Assembly: GCA_934659425.1 (NCBI GenBank)
Contig: CAKUHU010000001.1
Span: forward strand, 124,001 to 188,000
Direction of reading: 5' to 3'
Origin: an uncultured Oscillospiraceae bacterium
GTDB taxonomy: Bacteria > Bacillota > Clostridia > Oscillospirales > Oscillospiraceae
DNA length: 64,000 bases
A program made the translations under genes and the position numbers. Numbering within the stretch: position 1 is the stretch's first letter; each line of letters starts with the position of its first letter. The notes below the pieces were generated by a model. That model saw only the letters and a list, made by a program, of their open reading frames with translations, ran no database searches and was not told the origin of the DNA. Below are positions 1-8,365 of the stretch, in pieces.

Positions 1-367
1 CGTCCACGGTCACTGTGCCGGAGGCGTAATCTACGATGACGTGCTGGCCCTGGGTGGCAATGACCCGTTTTACCACAGGCTCAGACATGAAAGAGGACTT
101 GCGAAGGACGACCACGTCTCCCTGCTCTGGGGTGTAGCCAATGCTCTGCAGGATCAGCAGATCCCCTCCATGGAGGGTGGGGACCATAGAGGAGCCAACT
201 ACGCCGATGACCCGGCCTATCAAAGTGAACACTAAGATGAGAAATATCAGGGCCATGACGAGGGCTTGTGTCCAAAAGTAGAGGTCCAGTTTAAAAGACC
301 CCTTTTCCCCTTCGGGGTTTTGGTTTGGCTCTTGGTTTTCAGCGGGTATCATGGTTTCTTCAGCCAT
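1..367 (-). CDS. lepB: Signal peptidase I (3' end cut off by the window edge)
   Basis: Type I signal peptidase, a membrane serine protease that removes signal peptides from secreted proteins. About 122 N-terminal residues are visible: a short cytosolic segment, one transmembrane helix (about residues 26-48), then GSSMVPTLHGGD with the nucleophile serine of family S26, and further on VVKRVIA with the catalytic lysine. The C-terminal part lies outside the window. ATG at 367 is preceded by GGAG, and a good promoter (TTGCAT-17-TATAAT) lies upstream. The family assignment is secure because both catalytic motifs are present; which paralogue it is cannot be told. Confidence 0.9.
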   Translation of the reverse strand, partial: MAEETMIPAENQEPNQNPEGEKGSFKLDLYFWTQALVMALIFLILVFTLIGRVIGVVGSSMVPTLHGGDLLILQSIGYTPEQGDVVVLRKSSFMSEPVVKRVIATQGQHVIVDYASGTVTVD

Positions 368-468
368 GGGATCAGCTCCAAATCAAAATGGGGTAGCTCG
401 CACAAAAGGGTGTTATCTATTTTGTGGGAAAGCGTTATCAAGATAGGGACAAAAAATATTAATAGCTT

Positions 469-497
469 ATTATAGCCCAAACGGAGGGAAAATGCAA
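469..497 (-). promoter_or_regulatory. Sigma-A-type promoter of lepB
   Basis: On the minus strand TTGCAT (497-492), a 17-base spacer and TATAAT (474-469). It is the only strong promoter between the yhaN stop and lepB, and leaves an AT-rich leader of roughly 95 bases. The rest of the 368-532 gap shows no gene. Confidence 0.6.
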
Positions 498-532
498 CTA
501 CACTTCAGGAATCGCCCCCTTGCGGCGCGGTG

Positions 533-2758
533 TCATCCCTCCAAGATGACGGCATTTTTGCCCTGCAGCATGGCTTTTTCCCGACTGTGGCAGGAAAAGA
601 GGAGCACCTGCCGTCGCTGGGCCACTTCTAAAAGACATTCCAAGGTCTGCTCTGCACGCCGGTCATCAAAGGTATCCAGGACGTCATCCAGCAAGATGGG
701 GCAGGGTTCCTTTTGGGGCAGGGTCAGATCGCACATGGCCAGCCGGACGGCCAGATAGAGCTGCTGGGCGGTGCCGCTGGAGAGGGTCAAGTCTTGGCGG
801 TGAGAGGCCTCTCCGGCCTCCTGGGCCAGGGCTTGAAACTGACAGGTCAAGGCAGCCTTGTCATATTTGCCGCCAGTGAGGGCGGAGAGATAGGCACCGG
901 CTCGCTGGTTCACAGCGGGGGAGAAGCGTTCCCGGAGAAGGCCGTCCGCTGTTTTCAGGCTTTCCAGGGCGGAGGAGATGGCGGCATATTCCTCCCGGCG
1001 GCGGGTCAACTCCTCCATAACAGCGGTCCGCTTGGCCTCCCACTCTGCGGGGTCACCCAGGGAGTTGAGCTCTCCCTGGAGGCGGGCAGAGGAATCGATG
1101 GCCCTTGCCAATTGGACGTTTACAGCTGCGAGCTGACCGGTCAGCTTCGCCGGATCCCCGGTAGGGGGAGCTGTGGGAGAGGGGGCGATGTCGCCCATCT
1201 CCGGGGAGGGGAGGGCGGAGAGGAGCTTTTCGGTCGCCTCCAGTCGGGCCTCTGCCGTGGTGTACCGCTCTCCCTGCTGGAGGGCCCGGGACAGGGCGGC
1301 AGAGACCCCGAAGAGGTCGGTGACCTCGGGGGCGAAGGGATGGACCAGCTGGAGCAGCTGGTTTGTCAAAGCGTTCCGCTGCTGGGACAGCTTGTCCCGC
1401 TCTGCCTCCACGGCCTGGAGGTCCCGTCTGGCCTCTTGGACAGCGGAAACCTTCCGGTTGTATTCAGCGGCCCGGCTCAGGATGTCTTCCGGGGCCTGGG
1501 CCTGATAGTGCTGCAAGAGGGCGGCAGCCCTTTTGGAAAAGCTGTGGGCGATAAAAAACAGGGGGATGGCCACCAAGAAAAAGCCGATTAGGACTCCTAA
1601 GATCAAAATAGAGAGGGAAAAGGGCTGATGATTGGGGATCCGATAGAGCAGGATGCCCAGAATGGTGCCCGCGGGAGCGGCCAGGAGGGGCAGGGGAAAA
1701 GAGGCCTTTTTGCGCAGCCGCACTGCCTCGTCATGATCTGCCTGGGCCTTGGCGGCGGCCTGGATGGGGTCCTGGCCGCCGAACCAGGGGTCCGCGGCGG
1801 CGGCCTGCTCTGCCTGTGTTGTCTTTTCTCGTATGCTGGGCAGTGCGTTCTCCGCCAGACGGAGGTTGGCGGTGAGCGTGTTGATATAGCTCAGATCACC
1901 CTGGGCCTGCCGGAGGACTTCGGTACCGGGGAGGGACTGGACGATCAGTCGGGCGGTGTTTACCTCGGCCAGGGCGGCGTCATAATCGGCCTGGGCCTGC
2001 TCTCTGCGCCGGGCCTGCAGAGCGCGGCTGGCGGCGGCGTGGGAGCAGAGCTGCTCCTCCAACCGGGCCTTTTGTGTCTCTAAGGCATCTTTTTCCTGTC
2101 TGGCGGCCTGAGATTGGCACAGCAGGGTTCCCTGTCGGCGGATTACCTCTTCCGTCTCGGCCAGGGAGCGCTCCAGCTCGGGAATCAGACCGTTGCTCCG
2201 GTTGGAGCGGCGGCGGTTGAGCCAATCCTTCAGCTTTCGTTCCACCTGGGAGAAGGAGACCTCCTCATCACCGGAGGTGGCCAAGGCGGCTACCCGCTTT
2301 TCCAGATCAGCGCTGGGGGAGAGGGAGACCTTCCCCTGGCCCACGAAGGCGGTGCGCTCAAAGACCTCCCGGGAGATGCCCAGAAGGACCTCCCCGCAGT
2401 TTTCCGCAGTCAGTTCCTCCACCGGCTCCTGAGTGGCCGTCCAAACGGCAGTGAAAGTGCCCCAGGGGGTGGTTCCCTTGGGTCCTCGGCAAAGGGTAAT
2501 CTCCCGGCCTTGCCACTCCAGGGTCACAGAGCCCTCCATGGCAGCTCCCGACCAGGGCTGATAGCGGTTTTTTTCGGCCAGATAGCCGGCCTTGTCCCGG
2601 TCCCGGGGGGGAAAGCCGTAGAGCATGGCCCGCAGAAAGGCCGCCCAAGTGGACTTGCCCCCCTCGTTGGGTGCTTGGATCAGGGTAAAACCTTCTCCGG
2701 GGCGGAGGGTTGCCTTATCCAGCTTGCCGAAGGTGGCGGTCATCTCTTTGATTTTCAT
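533..2758 (-). CDS. yhaN: YhaN-type AAA/SMC-like ATPase
   Basis: 741-residue SMC/Rad50-like ATPase. The N-terminus MKIKEMTATFGKL leads into a Walker A motif (APNEGGKST, about residue 30). The middle is a long coiled-coil-rich region interrupted near residues 350-400 by a strongly hydrophobic double segment, characteristic of YhaN rather than SbcC. The C-terminus has the ABC signature region (LSSGTAQQLYLAVRLA) and Walker B PILLDDVLDTFDD. Its start overlaps the stop of the upstream phosphoesterase gene by ATGA, so the two are translationally coupled. It probably forms an SbcCD-like complex acting on DNA ends; membrane association through the hydrophobic pair is inference. Confidence 0.88.
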   Translation of the reverse strand: MKIKEMTATFGKLDKATLRPGEGFTLIQAPNEGGKSTWAAFLRAMLYGFPPRDRDKAGYLAEKNRYQPWSGAAMEGSVTLEWQGREITLCRGPKGTTPWGTFTAVWTATQEPVEELTAENCGEVLLGISREVFERTAFVGQGKVSLSPSADLEKRVAALATSGDEEVSFSQVERKLKDWLNRRRSNRSNGLIPELERSLAETEEVIRRQGTLLCQSQAARQEKDALETQKARLEEQLCSHAAASRALQARRREQAQADYDAALAEVNTARLIVQSLPGTEVLRQAQGDLSYINTLTANLRLAENALPSIREKTTQAEQAAAADPWFGGQDPIQAAAKAQADHDEAVRLRKKASFPLPLLAAPAGTILGILLYRIPNHQPFSLSILILGVLIGFFLVAIPLFFIAHSFSKRAAALLQHYQAQAPEDILSRAAEYNRKVSAVQEARRDLQAVEAERDKLSQQRNALTNQLLQLVHPFAPEVTDLFGVSAALSRALQQGERYTTAEARLEATEKLLSALPSPEMGDIAPSPTAPPTGDPAKLTGQLAAVNVQLARAIDSSARLQGELNSLGDPAEWEAKRTAVMEELTRRREEYAAISSALESLKTADGLLRERFSPAVNQRAGAYLSALTGGKYDKAALTCQFQALAQEAGEASHRQDLTLSSGTAQQLYLAVRLAMCDLTLPQKEPCPILLDDVLDTFDDRRAEQTLECLLEVAQRRQVLLFSCHSREKAMLQGKNAVILEG

Positions 2759-3837
2759 GGCGTGTCCTCCCCGTTTTCCAGAGCGGCCAGCCCAAAACGG
2801 ACCGCCCGCTCCAACATGGTCCGCTCCTTTCCCTCGGCGGCGCCGATGCGGCGGCGCATGTCACGGAGGAAAAGTCCGGTGAGGCTGTCCTCCGCCTCCC
2901 GGCTCCACAGGTTTTGGGGGACACGGGTGTGGTCCCGGAGGGTCAGTGACCAGCGGCAGGGGGCGGCGGCCTTGGACAGGGAGGGCAAGTCGATCTCCAC
3001 GGCCTCCCCGGTAAGGATGAGGCGACAAATGTCCTTGGGGCTCCCCTGGGAGAGAAGCTCTGTCACCGCTTGGGCGGGCTCCCTTCCCGTCAGATCGCAG
3101 GTCAGGATCTCATAGCGGCGCTCACACAGGGGAAGAAAGTCGGCGGTGACAGAGCCGCTGTTGTGGATGGTGACCCAGAGGGCACCTTTGTCGCCCAGCT
3201 CGTCGAAGCCCCGGCCCTCCGTACAGCCGGGATAGGCCCAGTGGGTGTTGCCCTCCCTCTTTAGGCCGGAACAGGCGTGGATGTGCCCCAGGGCCAGGTA
3301 GGTCAGGCCGCTGGCGGCGATGTCTGAGCGGGGAATAGGCGCATAGCGCCCGGCACCCTCCACATCGCCGTGAATCACCATAACGGAGGGCTTGCCGGAG
3401 TCCGGAGCGCGGAAGCCGGACAGGGGAGAGCCGTCCCGGAAGGGGCTGGTGAAGGCGGCACCGTATAGGACACAGCCTGGCAGATCGACCGATTGTATCT
3501 GGCTATTCTGGAATAAGATCACATTTTTGGGCCAGATAGGAGCGGCATAGAGGGAGGAGGGGTGGTAAAAATCGTGGTTGCCGGGGGCAATGGCCACAGG
3601 CGCCGGGATGCGCCCCAGGGCGGTGGCCAAGGCTTGGGCGGTCTCCCGATAGGTTTGGGAGGAGTCCAGCAGATCGCCGGAGAGAAGGACCAGATCGGCC
3701 TCCCGCTCGATGGCGGTGTCAGCCAGCTTGTCCAACAAAAGCCGCTGCTCTGAGCGGCGCTGGCGGGCCTGCTCCGCGGTCAGGGCGGCGAAGGGCGCAT
3801 CCAGGTGAAGGTCGGCGGCGTGGAGAATGTGTAACAT
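2755..3837 (-). CDS. yhaO: YhaO-type DNA exonuclease / metallophosphoesterase
   Basis: 360-residue calcineurin-like phosphoesterase of the SbcD/Mre11/YhaO group, partner of the adjacent ATPase. Metal-binding motifs are in order: DLHLD (about residue 9), SGDLLD, GNHDFY, VIHGD and GHIHA. I start it at ATG 3837, eight codons or fewer inside a longer frame, because AAAGGAGG sits directly upstream at ideal distance. Its stop overlaps the yhaN start by four bases. Expected activity is metal-dependent DNA exonuclease/endonuclease at damaged ends; this is inferred from the family. Confidence 0.88.
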   Translation of the reverse strand: MLHILHAADLHLDAPFAALTAEQARQRRSEQRLLLDKLADTAIEREADLVLLSGDLLDSSQTYRETAQALATALGRIPAPVAIAPGNHDFYHPSSLYAAPIWPKNVILFQNSQIQSVDLPGCVLYGAAFTSPFRDGSPLSGFRAPDSGKPSVMVIHGDVEGAGRYAPIPRSDIAASGLTYLALGHIHACSGLKREGNTHWAYPGCTEGRGFDELGDKGALWVTIHNSGSVTADFLPLCERRYEILTCDLTGREPAQAVTELLSQGSPKDICRLILTGEAVEIDLPSLSKAAAPCRWSLTLRDHTRVPQNLWSREAEDSLTGLFLRDMRRRIGAAEGKERTMLERAVRFGLAALENGEDTP

Positions 3838-3889
3838 AGGGCCTCCTTTCACGGCATGAGGCAGGTTGGACGCGGGGGAGCGACGGAGC

Positions 3890-4669
3890 TCAATCGAGAA
3901 AATCTACCCGCTCCACATCCACGCATTTTTTGATGTCAGTGTCGATGGTAAAGAGAACGCTCTCCAGCTTGTGGGGGCCGTCGGCGGCCTCATACCGCTG
4001 GGGAAGCCCCCCCAAAAAGCGGTTGATGGACAGCTCAGGACGGATGCCCAACACGGAGCGGGCGGGGCCGGTCATGCCCAGGTCGGTGACGAAGCCGGTT
4101 CCCTGGGGGAGGATCTGGGTGTCGGCGGTGGGGACATGGGTGTGGGTGCCCCACACCGCCTGGACCCGGCCGTCCAGATAGTAGCCCATGGCTCCCTTCT
4201 CGCTGGTGGCCTCGGCGTGAAAGTCCACGAAAATGAGGTCGGCGTCCATGGACTTCAGGGCGGTGTCGGCAACGGTGAATGGGTTGTCAAAGTTGGGGTC
4301 CATCTCGCAACGGCCGATCAGGTTCATCACTCCGATGCGCAGGCCCCGGGGCCCCTCAAAGATGCCCCAGCCCCGGCCGGGGGCCCGGCTGGTGTAATTG
4401 GCGGGGCGGAGGATATAGGGATTCTCGTCTAAAAAGTCGGCAATCTGAAGCCGGCCCCAGGTGTGGTTGCCCAAGGTGATGACATCGGCCCCGGCGTCAA
4501 AGATGGCCTGGGCCTGCCGGGGGAGGATGCCCACGCCGGAGGCGTTCTCCCCGTTGACGACGGCGAAATCCACCCCTTTGAGCTTTTTTACCGCCCGGAG
4601 GCGCCTGTTCAGATAGTCCAATCCACCCTCGCCCACCACGTCGCCCACGGCCAAAAGATGAAGCAGCAT
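3890..4669 (-). CDS. ymdB: YmdB-family metallophosphoesterase
   Basis: 259-residue phosphodiesterase of the TIGR00282/YmdB family; the Bacillus subtilis member hydrolyses 2',3'-cyclic nucleotides and influences development and biofilm. Binuclear-metal residues are seen in VGDVVGEGG (near the start), VNGENASGVGI, LGNHTWG, VDFHAEATSEK and WGTHTHVPTAD. ATG 4669 is chosen over longer frames because GGGAGGATC lies just upstream. It is the first gene after a divergent promoter pair; YhaO follows 52 bases downstream on the same strand, so they may be cotranscribed. Confidence 0.9.
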   Translation of the reverse strand: MLLHLLAVGDVVGEGGLDYLNRRLRAVKKLKGVDFAVVNGENASGVGILPRQAQAIFDAGADVITLGNHTWGRLQIADFLDENPYILRPANYTSRAPGRGWGIFEGPRGLRIGVMNLIGRCEMDPNFDNPFTVADTALKSMDADLIFVDFHAEATSEKGAMGYYLDGRVQAVWGTHTHVPTADTQILPQGTGFVTDLGMTGPARSVLGIRPELSINRFLGGLPQRYEAADGPHKLESVLFTIDTDIKKCVDVERVDFLD

Positions 4670-4699
4670 GCTGTGATCCTCCCAGTTGTCATTTTCTCT

Positions 4700-4728
4700 A
4701 TTATAGGCGATTTTTTCCAAAAGCGCAA
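4700..4728 (-). promoter_or_regulatory. Promoter of ymdB (leftward)
   Basis: On the minus strand TTGCGC (4728-4723), 17 bases, TATAAT (4705-4700). Half of a divergent promoter region whose rightward half drives the metallo-beta-lactamase gene. Confidence 0.6.
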
Positions 4729-4759
4729 CGGCGCGCTGCCCCGTTTGGCTGGGGGGAAG

Positions 4760-4789
4760 TTGCGGACAGGGTATAGGGTATGATATAAT
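4760..4789 (+). promoter_or_regulatory. Promoter of the metallo-beta-lactamase-fold gene
   Basis: TTGCGG (4760-4765), an 18-base spacer and TATAAT (4784-4789), giving a leader of about 75 bases. Confidence 0.5.
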
Positions 4790-4869
4790 CATAAAATAGC
4801 GGACATAGGCGATGCCGGAGCAATTTTTGCAGCTGCTGCGGCGTAAAATCAGATGAAGGGGGCGCAGTG

Positions 4870-5682
4870 ATGAGAGCCACGGTTTTGGTGGACAACATCG
4901 GCAATGAGACAGTCCAAGGGGAGTGGGGCCTTTGCATTCACATTGCCTATGAGGAGACGAAGCTCCTGCTGGACGGCGGGGCATCGGGGCTGTTTGCGGA
5001 GAACGCGGAGAAGTTGGGAATCTGTATAGAGGACGTGGATCTGGCTGTGCTGTCCCACGCCCACTACGACCACGCCGACGGACTGCCTGAATTTTTGAGG
5101 AGGAATGGGAAGGCCAAGCTCTACCTCCAAAAGTCCTGTAAGGCCAACTGTTATAAGCGGGAGGGGCCTGAGGAATACCGGTACATCGGCATGCCGGAGA
5201 GCTTGATGCAGGCAGAGGATCGGCTGGTCCGGGCAGACGGCGACATGGAGATTATGAAAGGGGTGTGGCTGCTGGCCCACCGGACTCCCGGCCTGGCGGA
5301 AAAGGGGGAGGCGGAGAAGCTCTACCGCAAGGAGGCGGACGGCTTCCAGCCCGACGACTTTGCCCATGAGCAGAGTTTGGTGCTGGACTGCCCCAACGGG
5401 CTGGTCATTTTCAATAGCTGCTGTCACGGCGGGGCGGACAATATCATCAAAGAAGTCCGAGATGCCCTCCCAGGCAGGCCGGTCCAGGCATTGGTGGGGG
5501 GGTTCCACCTCTACAACAAGACCGATGAGCAGGTGCGGGCCCTGGCCCGGGGCATCCGGGAGACAGGCATCCGGCGGGTATGCACCGGCCACTGCACGGG
5601 AGACCGGCCTTTTGAGGTGCTCCAAGAGGAGCTGGGAGACGTGGTGGAGCATCTGCGGGTGGGACTGGTCACGGACTTTTAA
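4870..5682 (+). CDS. Metallo-beta-lactamase-fold hydrolase
   Basis: 270-residue MBL-fold protein. The zinc motif HxHxDH reads SHAHYDHADG (about residues 57-66); further ligands are likely in NSCCHGGADN, VGGFHLY and CTGHCTGD. The layout resembles the family annotated as dihydropteridine-type or generic MBL hydrolases (COG1237), where the active site takes small phosphorylated or pterin-like substrates; substrate unknown here. ATG 4870 is preferred (AAGGGGG upstream); a GTG one codon earlier is possible. Stands alone, followed by the htpG promoter region. Confidence 0.8.
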   Translation: MRATVLVDNIGNETVQGEWGLCIHIAYEETKLLLDGGASGLFAENAEKLGICIEDVDLAVLSHAHYDHADGLPEFLRRNGKAKLYLQKSCKANCYKREGPEEYRYIGMPESLMQAEDRLVRADGDMEIMKGVWLLAHRTPGLAEKGEAEKLYRKEADGFQPDDFAHEQSLVLDCPNGLVIFNSCCHGGADNIIKEVRDALPGRPVQALVGGFHLYNKTDEQVRALARGIRETGIRRVCTGHCTGDRPFEVLQEELGDVVEHLRVGLVTDF

Positions 5683-5722
5683 GGACAAACTGCCTCAAAA
5701 TGTAAATTTTTCTTGAACTGCC

Positions 5723-5751
5723 TTGCAAATGACAGGAAAAAGGACTATCAT
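5723..5751 (+). promoter_or_regulatory. Promoter of htpG
   Basis: TTGCAA (5723-5728), 17 bases, TATCAT (5746-5751). The predicted start point falls at the left arm of the CIRCE element, the usual arrangement for HrcA repression. Confidence 0.6.
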
Positions 5752-5786
5752 AGCGTTAGCACTCAAAGGAAAAGAGTGCTAACGCT
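5752..5786 (+). promoter_or_regulatory. CIRCE operator (HrcA-binding inverted repeat)
   Basis: Perfect CIRCE: TTAGCACTC (5756-5764), nine bases, GAGTGCTAA (5774-5782). The symmetry extends four more bases on each side (AGCG / CGCT), giving 13-base perfect arms. In Firmicutes this is the operator of the heat-shock repressor HrcA, so the downstream htpG should belong to the HrcA regulon. Confidence 0.95.
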
Positions 5787-5827
5787 GTGTTTATAAAGAA
5801 AATTTCATATATATGGAGGCACTGACA

Positions 5828-7741
5828 ATGGCGAAAAAACAATTCAAGGCGGAGTCCAAGCGGCTGTTGGATCTGATGATCAACTCTATCTACACCCACA
5901 AGGAGATCTTTCTCCGGGAACTCATCTCCAACGCCAGCGATGCGGTGGACAAGCTGGCCTACAAGGCCCTGACCGACGATCAGGTGGGGCTGAACCGGTC
6001 TGATTTCCAGATTATCCTTCAGCCGGACAAGGAGGGGAGGATCCTCACCATCTCCGACAACGGCATCGGTATGACCAAGGAGGAGTTGGAGCAGAATTTG
6101 GGCACCATTGCCCGCAGCGGCTCCTTCCAGTTCAAGCAGGAGATGGAGAAGGCGGAGGCAGGGAAGGATGTGGACATCATCGGCCAGTTCGGCGTGGGCT
6201 TCTACTCCGCCTTTATGGTGGCCGACTCGGTCATTGTCCGTTCCCGGGCCTACGGCAGCGACGAGGCCTGGGAGTGGAAGTCCAACGGCGCCGACGGCTA
6301 CACGGTGGAGCCCTGCGACAAGGAGACGGTGGGCAGCGACATCATTCTCCACATCAAGCCGGACACGGAGGAGGAGTCCTTCAGCGAGTATCTGGAACCC
6401 TACCGGCTCCAAGGGCTGGTGAAGAAGTACTCCGACTATGTCCACACCCCCATCCGCATGGAGATGGAGCACACCCACGAGAAGGAGCGCCCCGCCGATG
6501 CTGGGGAGGATTACAAGCCGGAATATGAGACCCACCGTGAATGGGAGACCTTGAACTCCATGGTGCCCTTGTGGCAGCGGCCCAAGAGCGAGGTGACGTC
6601 GGAGGAGTACAACCAGTTCTACAAGGAGAAGTTCGGCGACTGGGAGGACCCCCTGGCGGTGATTCACGTCTCCGCCGAGGGGCAGATGGAGTACAAGGCC
6701 ATGCTGTTCATTCCCGCCCGTGCCCCCTTCGATTATTACAGCAGGGACTATGAGAAGGGACTTCAGCTCTACTCCTCCGGGGTGCTTATCATGGACAAGT
6801 GCGCCGATGTGGTACCCGACCACTTCAGCTTTGTCAAGGGCGTGGTGGACTCCCCTGACCTGCCCCTGAACATCTCCCGGGAAACTTTGCAGCACACCCG
6901 GGCCCTGCGCATTATAGAGAGCAATGTGGAGAAAAAGGTGAAGGCAGAGCTTTTAAAGCTCCAAAAGGATAATAGGGAGAAATACCTGAAGTTCTGGAAG
7001 GGCTTTGCCCGGCAGCTCAAGTACGGTGTGGTGAACCAGTATGGGGCTAAGAAGGACGTGCTCCAAGACCTGCTGCTGTTCCCCAGCTCCCGGGGGGACG
7101 AGCTGACCACCCTGGCCGAGTACAAGGAGCGGATGGGGGAGGACCAGCCGGGCATCTTCTACCTGTGCGCCGAGAGCGTGGAGATGGCCAAGGCCCTGCC
7201 CCAGGCCGAGCGGGTGCTGGACAAGGGATACGAGATCCTCTACTTCACCGACGAGGTGGACGAATTTGTGGCCCAGACCCTTATGGAGTACGGGGACAAG
7301 CCCTTCAAGGATGCTGCCTCCGCCGATGCCCTGCCCGAGAGCGAGGAGGAGAAGGCGGAGAGCGAGAAGAGGGCCGAGGCCAACAAGCCGGTGCTGGACT
7401 TTGTAAAGGAGGCGCTGGGGGACAAGGTGTCCGACGTGCGGCTCTCCAAGGTGCTGAAGTCGGGGCCGGTGTGCCTGACCGCCGACGGCCCGGTGAGCCT
7501 GGAGATGGAGAAGTATTTCCAGCGCATGGAGGGAGAGGCGGGCGCGATGCGGGCTCAGCGGGTGCTGGAGCTGAACGCGGACAGCCCGGTCTACTCTGCC
7601 CTGGCCCAAGCGGTGGCCCAGGAGCCGGAGAAGGCAAAAAAATACGCCCTACTCCTCTATGATCAGGCCCTCATCATTGCGGGGATCCCGGTGGAGGACA
7701 CGGCCAGATATACCGAGCTTGTCTGCTCGCTGATGGTGTGA
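5828..7741 (+). CDS. htpG: Molecular chaperone HtpG (Hsp90)
   Basis: 637-residue bacterial Hsp90, an ATP-dependent cytosolic chaperone. The GHKL ATPase domain shows ELISNASDAVDKL, DNGIGMTKEEL and GQFGVGFYSAFMVAD; the middle domain has the conserved LNISRETLQ region. The C-terminal dimerisation domain is complete. ATG 5828 is chosen because GGAGGC lies eight bases upstream; the ATG 15 bases earlier overlaps the ribosome-binding site. The gene is monocistronic: a promoter with CIRCE before it and a hairpin terminator after it. Confidence 0.97.
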   Translation: MAKKQFKAESKRLLDLMINSIYTHKEIFLRELISNASDAVDKLAYKALTDDQVGLNRSDFQIILQPDKEGRILTISDNGIGMTKEELEQNLGTIARSGSFQFKQEMEKAEAGKDVDIIGQFGVGFYSAFMVADSVIVRSRAYGSDEAWEWKSNGADGYTVEPCDKETVGSDIILHIKPDTEEESFSEYLEPYRLQGLVKKYSDYVHTPIRMEMEHTHEKERPADAGEDYKPEYETHREWETLNSMVPLWQRPKSEVTSEEYNQFYKEKFGDWEDPLAVIHVSAEGQMEYKAMLFIPARAPFDYYSRDYEKGLQLYSSGVLIMDKCADVVPDHFSFVKGVVDSPDLPLNISRETLQHTRALRIIESNVEKKVKAELLKLQKDNREKYLKFWKGFARQLKYGVVNQYGAKKDVLQDLLLFPSSRGDELTTLAEYKERMGEDQPGIFYLCAESVEMAKALPQAERVLDKGYEILYFTDEVDEFVAQTLMEYGDKPFKDAASADALPESEEEKAESEKRAEANKPVLDFVKEALGDKVSDVRLSKVLKSGPVCLTADGPVSLEMEKYFQRMEGEAGAMRAQRVLELNADSPVYSALAQAVAQEPEKAKKYALLLYDQALIIAGIPVEDTARYTELVCSLMV

Positions 7742-7756
7742 GCGGTGTATAAAATG

Positions 7757-7800
7757 AGGGAGGCTGGGAAAAGTATCCCGGCCTCCCTTTTTATGTTTTT
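7757..7800 (+). terminator. Terminator of htpG
   Basis: AGGGAGGCtGGGA pairs with TCCCgGCCTCCCT (loop aagta), followed by a T-rich run (TTTTTATG). Confidence 0.85.
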
Positions 7801-8053
7801 CCGACGGTTCCCGCGGTGTCCCGCCCATATCTTCCGCCAGGCAGTCATCCATCTCCCGCCGGGCGTTCACCATCTGGTCGATCAGGAAGAGGAGCTCTGG
7901 CTCCAAGAACAGCTTCAAGGCGCTGCAGTAGGTGCGATAACGCCCGGGCCAATTCATACCGGCTTGCGCTGCTGTCCCGGAAGGACCGGGGGGGCTCTGT
8001 GAAGAGCCGGGAGTTTCCCCCGTGCTCTATAATCTTTTTATATTTTGTCATAA
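7787..8053 (-). pseudogene. Probable frameshifted small gene, unknown function
   Basis: A leftward ATG at 8053 follows GAGGGGGGC and an apparent promoter (TTGACA at 8105-8100, 18 bases, TATTTT). The first frame reads MTKYKKIIEHGG and remains open to 7845, but from about position 8010 leftwards a different frame looks more coding-like: WPGRYRTYCSALKLFLEP, then LIDQMVNARREMDDCL. That second frame has no stop before the htpG terminator and runs into the htpG 3' end. I read this as a gene that lost its frame and its stop codon. I do not recognise the family. Confidence 0.35.
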
Positions 8054-8075
8054 TGCCCCCCTCGCTGCCATACAT

Positions 8076-8105
8076 AAAATACCAAAGTCATATAATATAT
8101 GTCAA
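8076..8105 (-). promoter_or_regulatory. Putative leftward promoter of the decayed gene
   Basis: Minus-strand TTGACA (8105-8100), spacer 18, TATTTT (8081-8076). The -35 box is perfect and the surrounding sequence is AT-rich. Confidence 0.4.
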
Positions 8106-8155
8106 ACGATTTGGCAAACTTTGTTGTACAATGGTAGTCAAGAGGCGGCGGGATA

Positions 8156-8308
8156 ATGGAGAAAACAGATACAAAAGTGTCTTTTCGCACCACCAAAGAG
8201 TTCAAAGCCCGCTTGGAGGCGCAGGCCGAACGGGAGCGCCGGAAGGTGTCCAACCTGATCCACAAGGTGTTGGAGGAATATCTGGACGCAGTGGAGTCGA
8301 AGGAGTAA
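8156..8308 (+). CDS. Small ribbon-helix-helix (Arc/CopG-like) DNA-binding protein
   Basis: 50-residue frame, MEKTDTKVSFRTTKEFK at the start, ending EEYLDAVESKE. The beta strand (KVSFRTTKEFKARLE) followed by two amphipathic helices (EAQAERERRKVSNLI, HKVLEEYLDAV) fits the ribbon-helix-helix fold, with the family's central S-N/L-I turn. RHH proteins this short bind DNA as dimers and often repress their own operon or act as antitoxins; no toxin gene is adjacent. AGAGGCGG precedes the ATG and a bidirectional hairpin terminator follows. Assignment rests on the pattern only. Confidence 0.65.
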   Translation: MEKTDTKVSFRTTKEFKARLEAQAERERRKVSNLIHKVLEEYLDAVESKE

Positions 8309-8325
8309 AAATACAGGAAATAAAA

Positions 8326-8365
8326 GGGCACAGCAGACGGGTTCCGTCCGCTGTGTCCTTTTTTA
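8326..8365. terminator. Bidirectional terminator (RHH gene / rqcP)
   Basis: GGGCACAGCAGACGG pairs with CCGTCCGCTGTGTCC across a 3-base loop, with T-runs on both strands. It closes the convergent RHH gene and the rqcP operon; the rqcP stop codon is in the T-run. Confidence 0.85.

Noticed and set aside
713..2083. Long rightward open frames opposite yhaN
   Set aside because: Gly/Leu-rich shadow frames typical of GC-rich DNA; the sense frame has Walker motifs.
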